Assembly: GCA_900557475.1 (NCBI GenBank)
Contig: USTA01000036.1
Span: forward strand, 1-7,445
Direction: 5' to 3'
Origin: an uncultured Clostridium sp.
GTDB taxonomy: Bacteria; Bacillota; Clostridia; TANB77; CAG-508
DNA length: 7,445 nucleotides
Shown: piece by piece, positions 1-4,759 of the stretch
Layout of the letters: the number at the start of each line of letters is the position of its first letter
Position numbering within the stretch: the stretch's first letter is position 1
The notes under the pieces: generated by a model
Seen by the model: the letters and a program-made list of their open reading frames with translations, nothing else
The model's database searches: none
Told to the model about the DNA's origin: nothing
Position numbers and translations under genes: made by a program

Positions 1-23
1 TCAACTCCTGCTAAACGAGCCAT
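1..23 (-). CDS. rpsM: 30S ribosomal protein S13, N-terminal fragment (runs off window)
   Basis: Only the first seven codons and part of the eighth are inside the window. They read MARLAGV, the usual opening of bacterial S13, a head protein of the small subunit that contacts the P-site tRNA and the subunit bridge. The ATG lies at 23-21, with an AGAGGTG SD at 35-29, five bases upstream. Its position after infA and rpmJ is where rpsM starts the alpha-operon segment (rpsM-rpsK-rpsD-rpoA-rplQ) in many Firmicutes. The identification rests on a very short peptide plus gene order, so it is good but not complete; the rest of the gene lies to the left of base 1. Confidence 0.85.
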
Positions 24-238
24 ATTTGCACCTCTTTCTTATTATTTATGAATTATATTTTTTCCATTTTTTTAATAAAGGTGAAATGCATTAAATATAA
101 ATATTAAAATTAACTTAGAAAGGTTTTTGCTAATTTTAATACAATATATCTAATCTTTATCTTAAAAACAGAAATATATATAAACACAAATCTAAATCAG
201 CCGCTTGCTAGATTTGTGTTAATATCAAATTAAAAAAA
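24..238 (-). promoter_or_regulatory. Long rpmJ-rpsM spacer with two inverted repeats (candidate leader)
   Basis: This 215-base spacer is far longer than the other ribosomal gaps here and contains no convincing gene. On the minus strand it first meets a perfect 12-bp inverted repeat (arms 220-209 and 194-183, loop of 14), followed by a T/A-rich but not clean U-tract. It then meets a second, AT-only 11-bp repeat (arms 141-131 and 112-102). Possible roles are a weak terminator or attenuator, or a leader that a ribosomal protein binds. S4 is known to control the alpha operon in E. coli through the rpsM leader, but no such pseudoknot is demonstrated here. No consensus promoter was found; a -35/-10 pair with poor matches cannot be excluded. 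Confidence 0.4.
183..220 (-). terminator. 12-bp hairpin after rpmJ, possible weak terminator or attenuator
   Basis: The arms AACACAAATCTA and TAGATTTGTGTT pair perfectly around a 14-base loop, starting 18 bases beyond the rpmJ stop. In the minus direction the stem is followed by TTATATATATTTC, which is U-rich but interrupted by A. It could therefore pause or partly terminate transcription, or simply be a leader hairpin. In the plus direction there is no U-tract, so a plus-strand terminator is unlikely. Confidence 0.4.
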
Positions 239-352
239 TTACCCTTGTCTTTGTTTATGCTTTGGATTTTCGCATATAACTCTTATTACACCTTTTCTTT
301 TGATTACTTTGCACTTGTCGCACATTTTCTTTACAGATGGTCTTACCTTCAT
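239..352 (-). CDS. rpmJ: 50S ribosomal protein L36 (bL36), zinc-binding type
   Basis: This 37-residue ORF encodes L36, the smallest large-subunit protein, which packs against 23S rRNA near the base of the L7/L12 stalk. The start [11 protein letters not shown] and the end KHKQRQG are typical. The zinc ligands are all present as C11, C14, C27 and H32 (C-x2-C-x12-C-x4-H), so this is the zinc-dependent 'C+' form. The ATG at 352-350 is preceded by AGGAGGTG at 366-359, six bases away, and the stop TAA lies at 241-239. It sits between infA and rpmS-type alpha-operon genes, exactly where rpmJ lies in Firmicutes: infA upstream, rpsM downstream. No zinc-free paralogue is visible in the window. Confidence 0.97.
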   Translation of the reverse strand: MKVRPSVKKMCDKCKVIKRKGVIRVICENPKHKQRQG

Positions 353-379
353 TTGAAACACCTCCTAATTTGTATATAA

Positions 380-441
380 CTTAGCTTTAATTCCTGATTC
401 AAATCCATTTTACAGAATTTTTCTTCACACTAAAGCTTAAG
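380..441 (-). promoter_or_regulatory. Candidate stem-loop in the infA-rpmJ spacer
   Basis: The 113-base gap between infA and rpmJ holds two segments, 441-431 and 389-380, that pair over 10 bp with a single bulged base (T437 on the plus strand). They enclose about 41 bases that contain smaller repeats such as GATT..AATC. The structure ends 13 bases before the rpmJ SD. It may be a leader or an mRNA-processing structure; it lacks a U-tract, so it is not a terminator. The pairing is AT-rich and could be chance. Confidence 0.3.
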
Positions 442-465
442 CATTTTTTTATTTTATATGCTATT

Positions 466-684
466 TTATTTTGCTCTCCAAGTAATTCTACCTTTTGTTA
501 AATCATATGGAGATAATTCTACTTTTACTTTGTCTCCTGGTAATATTTTTATGTAGTTCATTCTTAATTTACCAGAAATATGACCTAGAATTTCATGTCC
601 ATTTTCTAGTTTTACTTTAAATAAAGTATTTGGTAATGCTTCTGTTATCACTCCATCTACTTCTATTACATCTTCTTTAGACAT
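466..684 (-). CDS. infA: Translation initiation factor IF-1
   Basis: The 72-residue product is full-length IF-1, an S1/OB-fold protein that binds the 30S A site during initiation and cooperates with IF-2 and IF-3. It begins [11 protein letters not shown] and has the family core around residues 16-45 ([20 protein letters not shown]). [16 protein letters not shown] then precedes the closing [12 protein letters not shown] segment. The ATG at 684-682 has an AGGGGG SD at about 702-697, and the stop is TAA at 468-466. It lies 88 bases after map and 113 bases before rpmJ. A KOW-domain gene often found between map and infA in related genomes is absent. Nothing in the protein is unusual. Confidence 0.98.
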   Translation of the reverse strand: MSKEDVIEVDGVITEALPNTLFKVKLENGHEILGHISGKLRMNYIKILPGDKVKVELSPYDLTKGRITWRAK

Positions 685-719
685 ATATTATTCATTCCCC
701 CTGAATAGTAGTTTACATA

Positions 720-746
720 GTGAAATGTCATAAGACAGTTTTTCAC
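720..746 (-). promoter_or_regulatory. Small inverted repeat in the infA 5' leader
   Basis: On the minus strand GTGAAA..TGTC-TTAT-GACA-TTTCAC can fold into a 10-bp stem with a three-base bulge and a four-base loop, 35 bases upstream of the infA ATG. There is no following U-tract, so it does not look like a map terminator. It could be an RNA stability or leader element. The assignment is tentative. Confidence 0.25.
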
Positions 747-772
747 AATAGCTATTATATTATATAATACTT

Positions 773-1543
773 TTAGGCTAATGTCAATATTTCTGGCTCT
801 TTTTCTGTAATTAATATTGTATTTTCATAGTGTGCTGATAAACTTCCATCCTCTGTCCATATTGACCACCCATCATCACCTTGATAAATATCTGCTACTC
901 CTGCCACAACCATTGGTTCAATAGCAAGTGTCATTCCTGGTTCTAATCTTATTCCTCTACCAGGCTTACCATAGTTAGGAATTCCTGGTTCTTCATGCAT
1001 TTGTCTACCAATTCCATGACCTTCAAATTCTTTTATTACATCAAAACCATTTTCATTTACAAATTTACCTATTGTATGGCAAATATCTCCCAATCTATAT
1101 CCCTTTTTAGCAAATTTAATTCCTTCAAAAAATGCTTGTTTTGTAACATCAACTAGTCTTTTTGCCTCAGCTGAAACTTGTCCTACCATATATGTTCTTG
1201 CACAATCTCCATGAAATCCATCTTTATATGCAACTAAGTCTACACTTACAATATCTCCTTCTCTTAAAATATTGTGCTTTGATGGTATTCCGTGTATTAT
1301 ATTATCATTTACAGAAGCACAAATTGAGCCTGGAAAGTCTGGAACTCCCTTCATTCCACTTGGATATCCTTTTTCTGCTGGTATTGCACCATTTTCAAGC
1401 ATTGTAGCCTCTGCTATTCTGTCTAATTCAAATGTAGAAATTCCTGGCATTATTGCTCTTTCTACTGCTTTTTGTGCTAAATTTGCTATTTTGCAAGCTT
1501 CTCTCATTTTTATAATTTCACTTTTAGATTTTATTGAAATCAT
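773..1543 (-). CDS. map: Methionine aminopeptidase, type Ia
   Basis: This enzyme removes the initiator methionine from nascent proteins with small second residues, acting at the ribosome exit tunnel with two divalent metal ions. The 256 residues have the pita-bread fold layout, and every metal ligand can be placed: D102 (VDLV), D113 (GDCART), H176 (GHGIG), E209 (AIEPM) and E240 (ENT). The substrate-side histidines H84 (IIHGIP) and H183 are also present. There is no long N-terminal extension, so it is the short type Ia form. The ATG at 1543-1541 follows AAAAGAGGAA at 1556-1547, and only 25 bases separate it from the adk stop, so it is very likely cotranscribed with adk. In Firmicutes map normally follows adk in this operon. 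Confidence 0.97.
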   Translation of the reverse strand: MISIKSKSEIIKMREACKIANLAQKAVERAIMPGISTFELDRIAEATMLENGAIPAEKGYPSGMKGVPDFPGSICASVNDNIIHGIPSKHNILREGDIVSVDLVAYKDGFHGDCARTYMVGQVSAEAKRLVDVTKQAFFEGIKFAKKGYRLGDICHTIGKFVNENGFDVIKEFEGHGIGRQMHEEPGIPNYGKPGRGIRLEPGMTLAIEPMVVAGVADIYQGDDGWSIWTEDGSLSAHYENTILITEKEPEILTLA

Positions 1544-1568
1544 TTTTTCCTCTTTTCTAAACTCAAAA

Positions 1569-2231
1569 CTATTTTATTCTCTTTTCTATTTTTTCTATTG
1601 CACTTTTTGTTGTATCTTCCTTTGTTGTTTCTGAATATATATCTATATTTATGCTTTCAAGTAGCCCTTCATTTTTATAGTAATCAATTAGTGGCTTAGT
1701 ATTTTTATAATAAGTATTTAATCTTTCTTTTATTGTTTCTGGATTATCATCAACTCTCTTTATCAATGTAGAACCACATCTATCACAAATTCCTTCTTCT
1801 TTTGGAGGCATAAATATTGTGTTATATGATGCTCCACATTCTTTATTTGAGCAAATTACTCTACTAGATGTTCTTTTTATTATATCTTCATCTGGCACTT
1901 CTAAGTTAATAACTGCTGTGATATTTTCTTCTTTTTTACTTAAATATTCTTTTAAAGCTTCTGCTTGCTCTATTGTTCTTGGAAATCCGTCTAACAAGAC
2001 ATTATTCATTTGGTCTAGCTTTCCTTCTACCATAGCAATTGTAACTTCATCTGGTACTAACTCTCCTTTAGAAATATATTCTTGAGCTTTTTTTCCGAGT
2101 TCAGTTTCTCTTTTTATTTCATCCCTAAAAATATCTCCTGTTGCGATATGTTCTAATTTATACTTTTCACAAATTTCATTTCCTATTGTTCCTTTTCCTG
2201 TGCCTGGAGCACCTAACATTATAATATACAT
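1569..2231 (-). CDS. adk: Adenylate kinase, long zinc-LID form
   Basis: Adk interconverts AMP + ATP and 2 ADP in the cytosol. From the chosen ATG at 2231-2229 the protein has 220 residues. The P-loop GAPGTGKGT is at 7-15, the AMP-binding TGDIFR at 31-36 (R36), and DGFPRT at 81-86 (R85). The LID arginines are R120 and R124, followed by RVDDNPETIKERL at 159-171. The LID carries four cysteines, C127, C132, C149 and C152, so a structural zinc is expected; the first pair is spaced C-x4-C rather than the usual C-x2-C. An in-frame GTG at 2288 would add 19 residues, but those codons overlap a strong promoter, while GGAAGGA at 2247-2241 sits nine bases before the chosen start. map follows after 25 bases. 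Confidence 0.96.
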   Translation of the reverse strand: MYIIMLGAPGTGKGTIGNEICEKYKLEHIATGDIFRDEIKRETELGKKAQEYISKGELVPDEVTIAMVEGKLDQMNNVLLDGFPRTIEQAEALKEYLSKKEENITAVINLEVPDEDIIKRTSSRVICSNKECGASYNTIFMPPKEEGICDRCGSTLIKRVDDNPETIKERLNTYYKNTKPLIDYYKNEGLLESINIDIYSETTKEDTTKSAIEKIEKRIK

Positions 2232-2269
2232 AATTTTTCTTCCTTCCAATTCTTTTCTAAAACTATTAT

Positions 2270-2298
2270 ATTTTAGCTCTTTTTTCACTATTTGTCAA
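2270..2298 (-). promoter_or_regulatory. Sigma-A-type promoter for adk-map-infA-rpmJ
   Basis: On the minus strand a perfect -35 box TTGACA (2298-2293) is followed after exactly 17 bases by TAAAAT (2275-2270), one mismatch from consensus. Transcription would start near 2263-2261, giving a leader of about 30 bases that includes the adk SD at 2247-2241. It lies just after the terminator of the upstream 120-residue gene, so it can restart expression of the essential genes downstream. Confidence 0.85.
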
Positions 2299-2319
2299 AT
2301 ACTCGTTTTTAATTTTTCC

Positions 2320-2354
2320 AAAAAGAAAACTCCTGCCTTTCAGCATGAGTCTTC
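2320..2354 (-). terminator. Intrinsic terminator after the 120-residue gene
   Basis: The minus-strand arms GAAGACTC (2354-2347) and GAGTTTTC (2332-2325) pair over eight positions, one of them G-T. The stem continues past an A-G mismatch into TGCT/GGCA with a GAAA tetraloop. The run TTTTCTTTTT (2329-2320) overlaps the end of the stem and continues past it, as in a rho-independent terminator. It ends the transcript of the 120-residue gene about 100 bases after its stop and 22 bases before the adk -35 box. Confidence 0.85.
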
Positions 2355-2451
2355 TTTAAGAGTAAAATCCTTTGTCTTATAGAGCTAGCTTGCCTCCCTA
2401 TATTCAAGAGAAATTTACTGGATATTTAGCCAAAATTTCATTTCTCCCTTC
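2355..2451 (-). other. 97-base 3' untranslated segment, possibly structured RNA
   Basis: This segment lies between the stop of the 120-residue gene and its terminator. It can form a 6-bp stem ATAGGG/CTCTAT (one G-T pair) around an AGGCAAGCTAG loop, and a longer-range AGTAAA/TTTACT pairing. It contains no gene that I can support. The purine-rich GGCAA and GACAAAG words faintly recall c-di-GMP riboswitches, but the required helices are missing, so I do not assign a family. It may be a regulatory 3' UTR, an attenuator leader, or only spacer. Confidence 0.3.
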
Positions 2452-2814
2452 TTAAATGCATATACGAGTATTTTTCAACATTTCTCTAAACTCCAACCTC
2501 ATGTCAAGATACTCGTCTAACAGAAGTTCGAACATATCAGAGTCTAGATTTAGTTTTTCTGCTTTCTCCCGCAATTCATTCATTTTTTTGGAATACTCAC
2601 GGCAATCATCAATAAAGTCCTTTACCTCTTCCTTATAGCATATTTTTTTTAATCTCTCCCTAAACGCCAACTTCATTTCAACATACTCGTCTAGTAGAAG
2701 CTCGAACATGTCAGAGTCTGGATTTAGTTTTTCTCCTCTCTCCCGCAACTCATTCATTTTTTTAGAATACTCACGGCAGTAGTCAATAAAGTCTTCAATT
2801 CTGATTGTGTCCAT
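2452..2814 (-). CDS. Unrecognised 120-residue protein with two near-identical charged helical repeats
   Basis: I do not recognise this family. The protein is two copies of a 58-residue unit: residues 9-55 and 67-113 match at 38 of 47 positions. Each unit has a D/E/K/R-rich first helix (FID-CREYSKKMNELRE), a short turn around NxDSDMF, and a second helix (FELLLDEYxxMxLxFRExL), which suggests a helical hairpin or coiled-coil bundle. There is no signal peptide, membrane segment, enzyme motif or clear helix-turn-helix. Each copy has one cysteine in the CREY motif (C13, C71), with two more at C59 and C119. ATG at 2814-2812 has a strong AGGAGG SD at 2826-2821. CGG, GAG, TTG and CTC-type codons are commoner than in neighbouring genes. 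It sits alone between secY and adk with its own promoter and terminator, so it is an insertion into the operon rather than part of it. A dimeric regulator or small scaffold is possible but unproven. Confidence 0.85.
   Translation of the reverse strand: MDTIRIEDFIDYCREYSKKMNELRERGEKLNPDSDMFELLLDEYVEMKLAFRERLKKICYKEEVKDFIDDCREYSKKMNELREKAEKLNLDSDMFELLLDEYLDMRLEFREMLKNTRICI
2467..2790 (-). repeat. Intragenic tandem duplication, 174-bp period
   Basis: The two halves of the 120-residue gene align in frame with an offset of 174 bases (58 codons); for example ATACTCGTCTA recurs at 2509 and 2683 on the plus strand. By hand count about 13 of roughly 110 aligned bases differ in the best part, near 88% identity, with several silent changes. 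This indicates a fairly recent duplication that has kept its reading frame and protein sequence. Confidence 0.9.
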
Positions 2815-2840
2815 AATTTACCTCCTCGTGCAAATACACC

Positions 2841-2873
2841 AGTATAATTTAAATGATACATTCAAATTATACT
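2841..2873. promoter_or_regulatory. 33-bp palindrome over the -10 box and start point (candidate operator)
   Basis: Two 15-base arms (2841-2855 and 2859-2873) are reverse complements at 14 of 15 positions around a three-base centre. The upstream arm contains the -10 box of the 120-residue gene, and the predicted transcription start falls near the centre. Only half of the palindrome would therefore be transcribed, which favours a protein-binding DNA operator over an RNA hairpin. A bound dimer here would block RNA polymerase. The binding protein is unknown; the product of the gene itself is one candidate. Confidence 0.6.
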
Positions 2874-2894
2874 ACGTTATGTTAAGTCTGTCAA
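2866..2894 (-). promoter_or_regulatory. Perfect consensus sigma-A promoter for the 120-residue gene
   Basis: TTGACA (2894-2889) and TATAAT (2871-2866) are separated by exactly 17 bases on the minus strand, the full housekeeping consensus. The start would fall near 2859-2857, giving a leader of about 45 bases that ends in the AGGAGG SD at 2826-2821. Unregulated, this should be a very strong promoter, which makes the overlapping palindrome notable. Confidence 0.92.
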
Positions 2895-2911
2895 ATATTT
2901 GTATACAATAA

Positions 2912-2943
2912 TAAAAAAACTTACCTAGGCTGGTAAGTTTTTT
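2912..2943 (-). terminator. Intrinsic terminator after secY
   Basis: The arms at 2943-2932 and 2925-2914 pair perfectly over 12 bp (core ACTTACC/GGTAAGT) around a six-base loop, seven bases after the secY stop. The minus strand then continues TTTTTTTATTATT. Because A-tracts flank both sides it may also work on the plus strand, though no plus-strand gene is seen. It separates the spc genes from the 120-residue gene. Confidence 0.9.
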
Positions 2944-2949
2944 ATATTA

Positions 2950-4275
2950 TTAATTCTCTAAAAATCCTTTATAATGTCTCATTACAAGTTGAGATTGTAA
3001 TTGCTGACTTAATTCTATTGCTACACCTACAACAATTAGAATTGATGTTCCAGCAAATGCTGTACTTAATCCTATAAATCTTATTAACATAGGAAGTATC
3101 GCTATAACTGCTAAGAATATACCTCCAAATAATACTACTTTAGAAAGTACACTTGATAAGTAATCTGATGTTGGTTTTCCTGCTCTAATACCTGGAATAA
3201 AACCACCATTTTGTTTTATATTACTTGCTACTTCTGCTGGATTGAATGTAGCATATGTGTAGAAATATGTGAATCCTACAATTAGCAATAAATAAATTAT
3301 AGCATTTATTATTGTATATTGCCATCCTACATTTGATGAAGATGATGCAATAGATAAGTTATATATAACTCTCCAAAATCCTGCTTGGTTTTCAATATCA
3401 CTTATAAATAGTTGAATTATCATTGCTGGGAATGTCATAAATGATGAAGCAAAAATTATTGGCATAACACTTGCCATTGCTGGCTTAATTGGTATATGTG
3501 TATTTTGTGCTCCAACCATTCTTCTTCCAACTACTTTTTTAGAATATTGAACTGGAATTCTTCTCTCTGCAAGTTGAACAAATACAATTCCTGTTACTAG
3601 GATAAGAACTCCTATTACAATTCCTATTGCCTTTAAAAGTCCTATTGTGCTAAATGCTCCATCTACAAAAATCAAACTACCAATTCCAAGTACTGCTGAT
3701 GGAAGGCTTGAAACTATACCTGCAAATATTAACATTGAGATACCATTTCCAATACCTACTGATGTAATTTTGTCTCCTAACCACATAAGTAGAGATGTTC
3801 CTGCCATCAAAGATATTACGACAACGGCTCCTGTTAAAGCTCCACTATCTACAAATATTCCAGAAGATCTATATGATAGATATATTCCTAATCCTTCAAC
3901 TAAGGCTAGAACAACTGTAATAATTTTTGTATATCTATCAATTTTCTTTCTTCCTTCTTCTCCTCCTTCTTTAGTTAATCTTTCTAAAGAAGGTATAATC
4001 ATTCCTAATAACTGAATAACTATTGATGCAGTAATATATGGAGTTATTGACATTGCAAATATTGATAATCTCGAGAATGCTCCTCCTGAAATCATGTTTA
4101 TCATTCCTGTAACACTATTAGAAGATGCACTCATTGTAGATTCTAATGTTACAATGTCTACTCCTGGTATTGTTATATAACAACCTAATCTAAATATTAC
4201 TAATAATAGTAATGTAAATAGTATTTTTTTTCTAATCTCCGGAGTCTTTAAAGCATTTTTTATTGTATTAAACAA
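2950..4275 (-). CDS. secY: Protein translocase channel subunit SecY
   Basis: SecY forms the membrane pore of the SecYEG translocon, through which unfolded proteins are exported by SecA or inserted from ribosomes. The 441 residues match the family length and show ten hydrophobic segments, beginning near residues 18-37. The plug and TM2 region is near 58-95 (GMINMISGGAFSRLS then ITPYITASIVIQLL). The cytosolic ribosome/SecA-binding loops contain AERRIPVQYSKK (236-247) and GGFIPGIRAGKPT (357-369). The start is TTG at 4275-4273, directly abutting the rplO stop TAG. The SD GAGGTG (4287-4282) lies inside the last rplO codons, so translation is probably coupled. No closer ATG exists, and MFNTIKNAL is the expected N-terminus. 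A terminator follows at once, ending the spc transcript before adk. Confidence 0.97.
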   Translation of the reverse strand: MFNTIKNALKTPEIRKKILFTLLLLVIFRLGCYITIPGVDIVTLESTMSASSNSVTGMINMISGGAFSRLSIFAMSITPYITASIVIQLLGMIIPSLERLTKEGGEEGRKKIDRYTKIITVVLALVEGLGIYLSYRSSGIFVDSGALTGAVVVISLMAGTSLLMWLGDKITSVGIGNGISMLIFAGIVSSLPSAVLGIGSLIFVDGAFSTIGLLKAIGIVIGVLILVTGIVFVQLAERRIPVQYSKKVVGRRMVGAQNTHIPIKPAMASVMPIIFASSFMTFPAMIIQLFISDIENQAGFWRVIYNLSIASSSSNVGWQYTIINAIIYLLLIVGFTYFYTYATFNPAEVASNIKQNGGFIPGIRAGKPTSDYLSSVLSKVVLFGGIFLAVIAILPMLIRFIGLSTAFAGTSILIVVGVAIELSQQLQSQLVMRHYKGFLEN

Positions 4276-4710
4276 CTAAATCACCTCTGCCTTTCCGCCT
4301 AAAGCTTCTATTTGCTCTTTAGCAGACTTTGTGAATCTAACAGCTTTAACGTTTAATTTCTTTTCAAGCTTTCCTGTTGCTAATACTACTATTCCGTCTT
4401 TTTCTTTGCTTATGATTCCATCTTTAATTAGGCTTTCTGCTGTAACATCTGTTTGTGTAGATTTATTTAACATTGTTAAAGTTACTTCTGTATAATCTTT
4501 AGCAAACTTGTTAATAAATCCTCTTTTTGGTAATCTTCTATATAGTGGTGTTTGACCACCTTCGAATCCACGTCTAACTCCTCCGCCAGATCTAGCTTTT
4601 TGTCCTTTATGACCTCTTCCAGATGTTTTACCTAATCCAGAACCCATTCCACGTCCAACTCTTATTTTTTGAGTTCTTTTTTGTGCTGGTTTTAATTCAT
4701 CTAATTTCAT
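4276..4710 (-). CDS. rplO: 50S ribosomal protein L15 (uL15)
   Basis: L15 is a late-assembly protein of the large subunit with a long basic N-terminal tail that threads into 23S rRNA. The 144 residues start MKLDELKPA. The tail has the Gly/Arg-rich [25 protein letters not shown] at about 19-43 (key features [13 protein letters not shown]), followed by [18 protein letters not shown] at about 48-65. The globular C-terminal domain ends in LGGKAEVI. The ATG at 4710-4708 follows AAGGAGGTG at about 4727-4719. rpmD normally lies immediately upstream, but only 49 bases separate this gene from rpsE. The stop TAG abuts the secY TTG start. Confidence 0.98.
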   Translation of the reverse strand: MKLDELKPAQKRTQKIRVGRGMGSGLGKTSGRGHKGQKARSGGGVRRGFEGGQTPLYRRLPKRGFINKFAKDYTEVTLTMLNKSTQTDVTAESLIKDGIISKEKDGIVVLATGKLEKKLNVKAVRFTKSAKEQIEALGGKAEVI

Positions 4711-4759
4711 ATGGATTACACCTCCTTAATTATATTTAGTTTTTAAAAGTAGTTTAAAC
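4711..4759 (-). other. rpsE-rplO gap; rpmD (L30) absent
   Basis: These 49 bases occupy the place where rpmD usually lies in the spc operon. A 60-residue L30 cannot fit, and no L30-like remnant (for example an RxxI/LGL motif) is visible in any frame. The segment contains only the rplO SD, a short AGTTTAAACT palindrome and a TATAAT word without a good -35 partner. Confidence 0.85.

Noticed and set aside
1162..1634. Plus-strand ORFs opposite map and adk (1162-1407, 1272-1634)
   Set aside because: They are antisense to well-identified genes, lack convincing SD sites, and have hydrophobic Leu/Phe-rich composition that comes from reading AT-rich coding DNA backwards.
2232..2288. N-terminal extension of adenylate kinase from GTG 2288
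   Set aside because: It overlaps the promoter spacer and -10 box and lies before the expected transcription start; family length and SD position favour ATG 2231.
2360..2420. c-di-GMP (GEMM-I) riboswitch
   Set aside because: Only scattered GGCAA and GACAAAG words resemble it; the helices between and after these words and the tetraloop receptor could not be found.
2415..2441. Eight-codon ORF MKFWLNIQ as a leader peptide
   Set aside because: The purine-rich stretch before it is too close to the ATG for good initiation, and the peptide has no regulatory codon run.
2297..2473. Terminal inverted repeats of a mobile element (AAATACTCGT at 2297-2306, ACGAGTATTT at 2464-2473)
   Set aside because: The 10-bp match stops abruptly, one copy is inside the gene, ATACTCGT also recurs in its coding repeats, and no transposase or target duplication is visible.
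2456..2638. Plus-strand ORF opposite the 120-residue gene
   Set aside because: The minus-strand frame has a perfect promoter, a strong SD and repeat copies conserved at protein level; the Ser/Arg-rich antisense product is a shadow.
4720..4750. Promoter before rplO (TATAAT word)
   Set aside because: The best -35 at 17 bases is TTAAAC, only three of six matches, in a gap made almost entirely of A and T; chance is likely.
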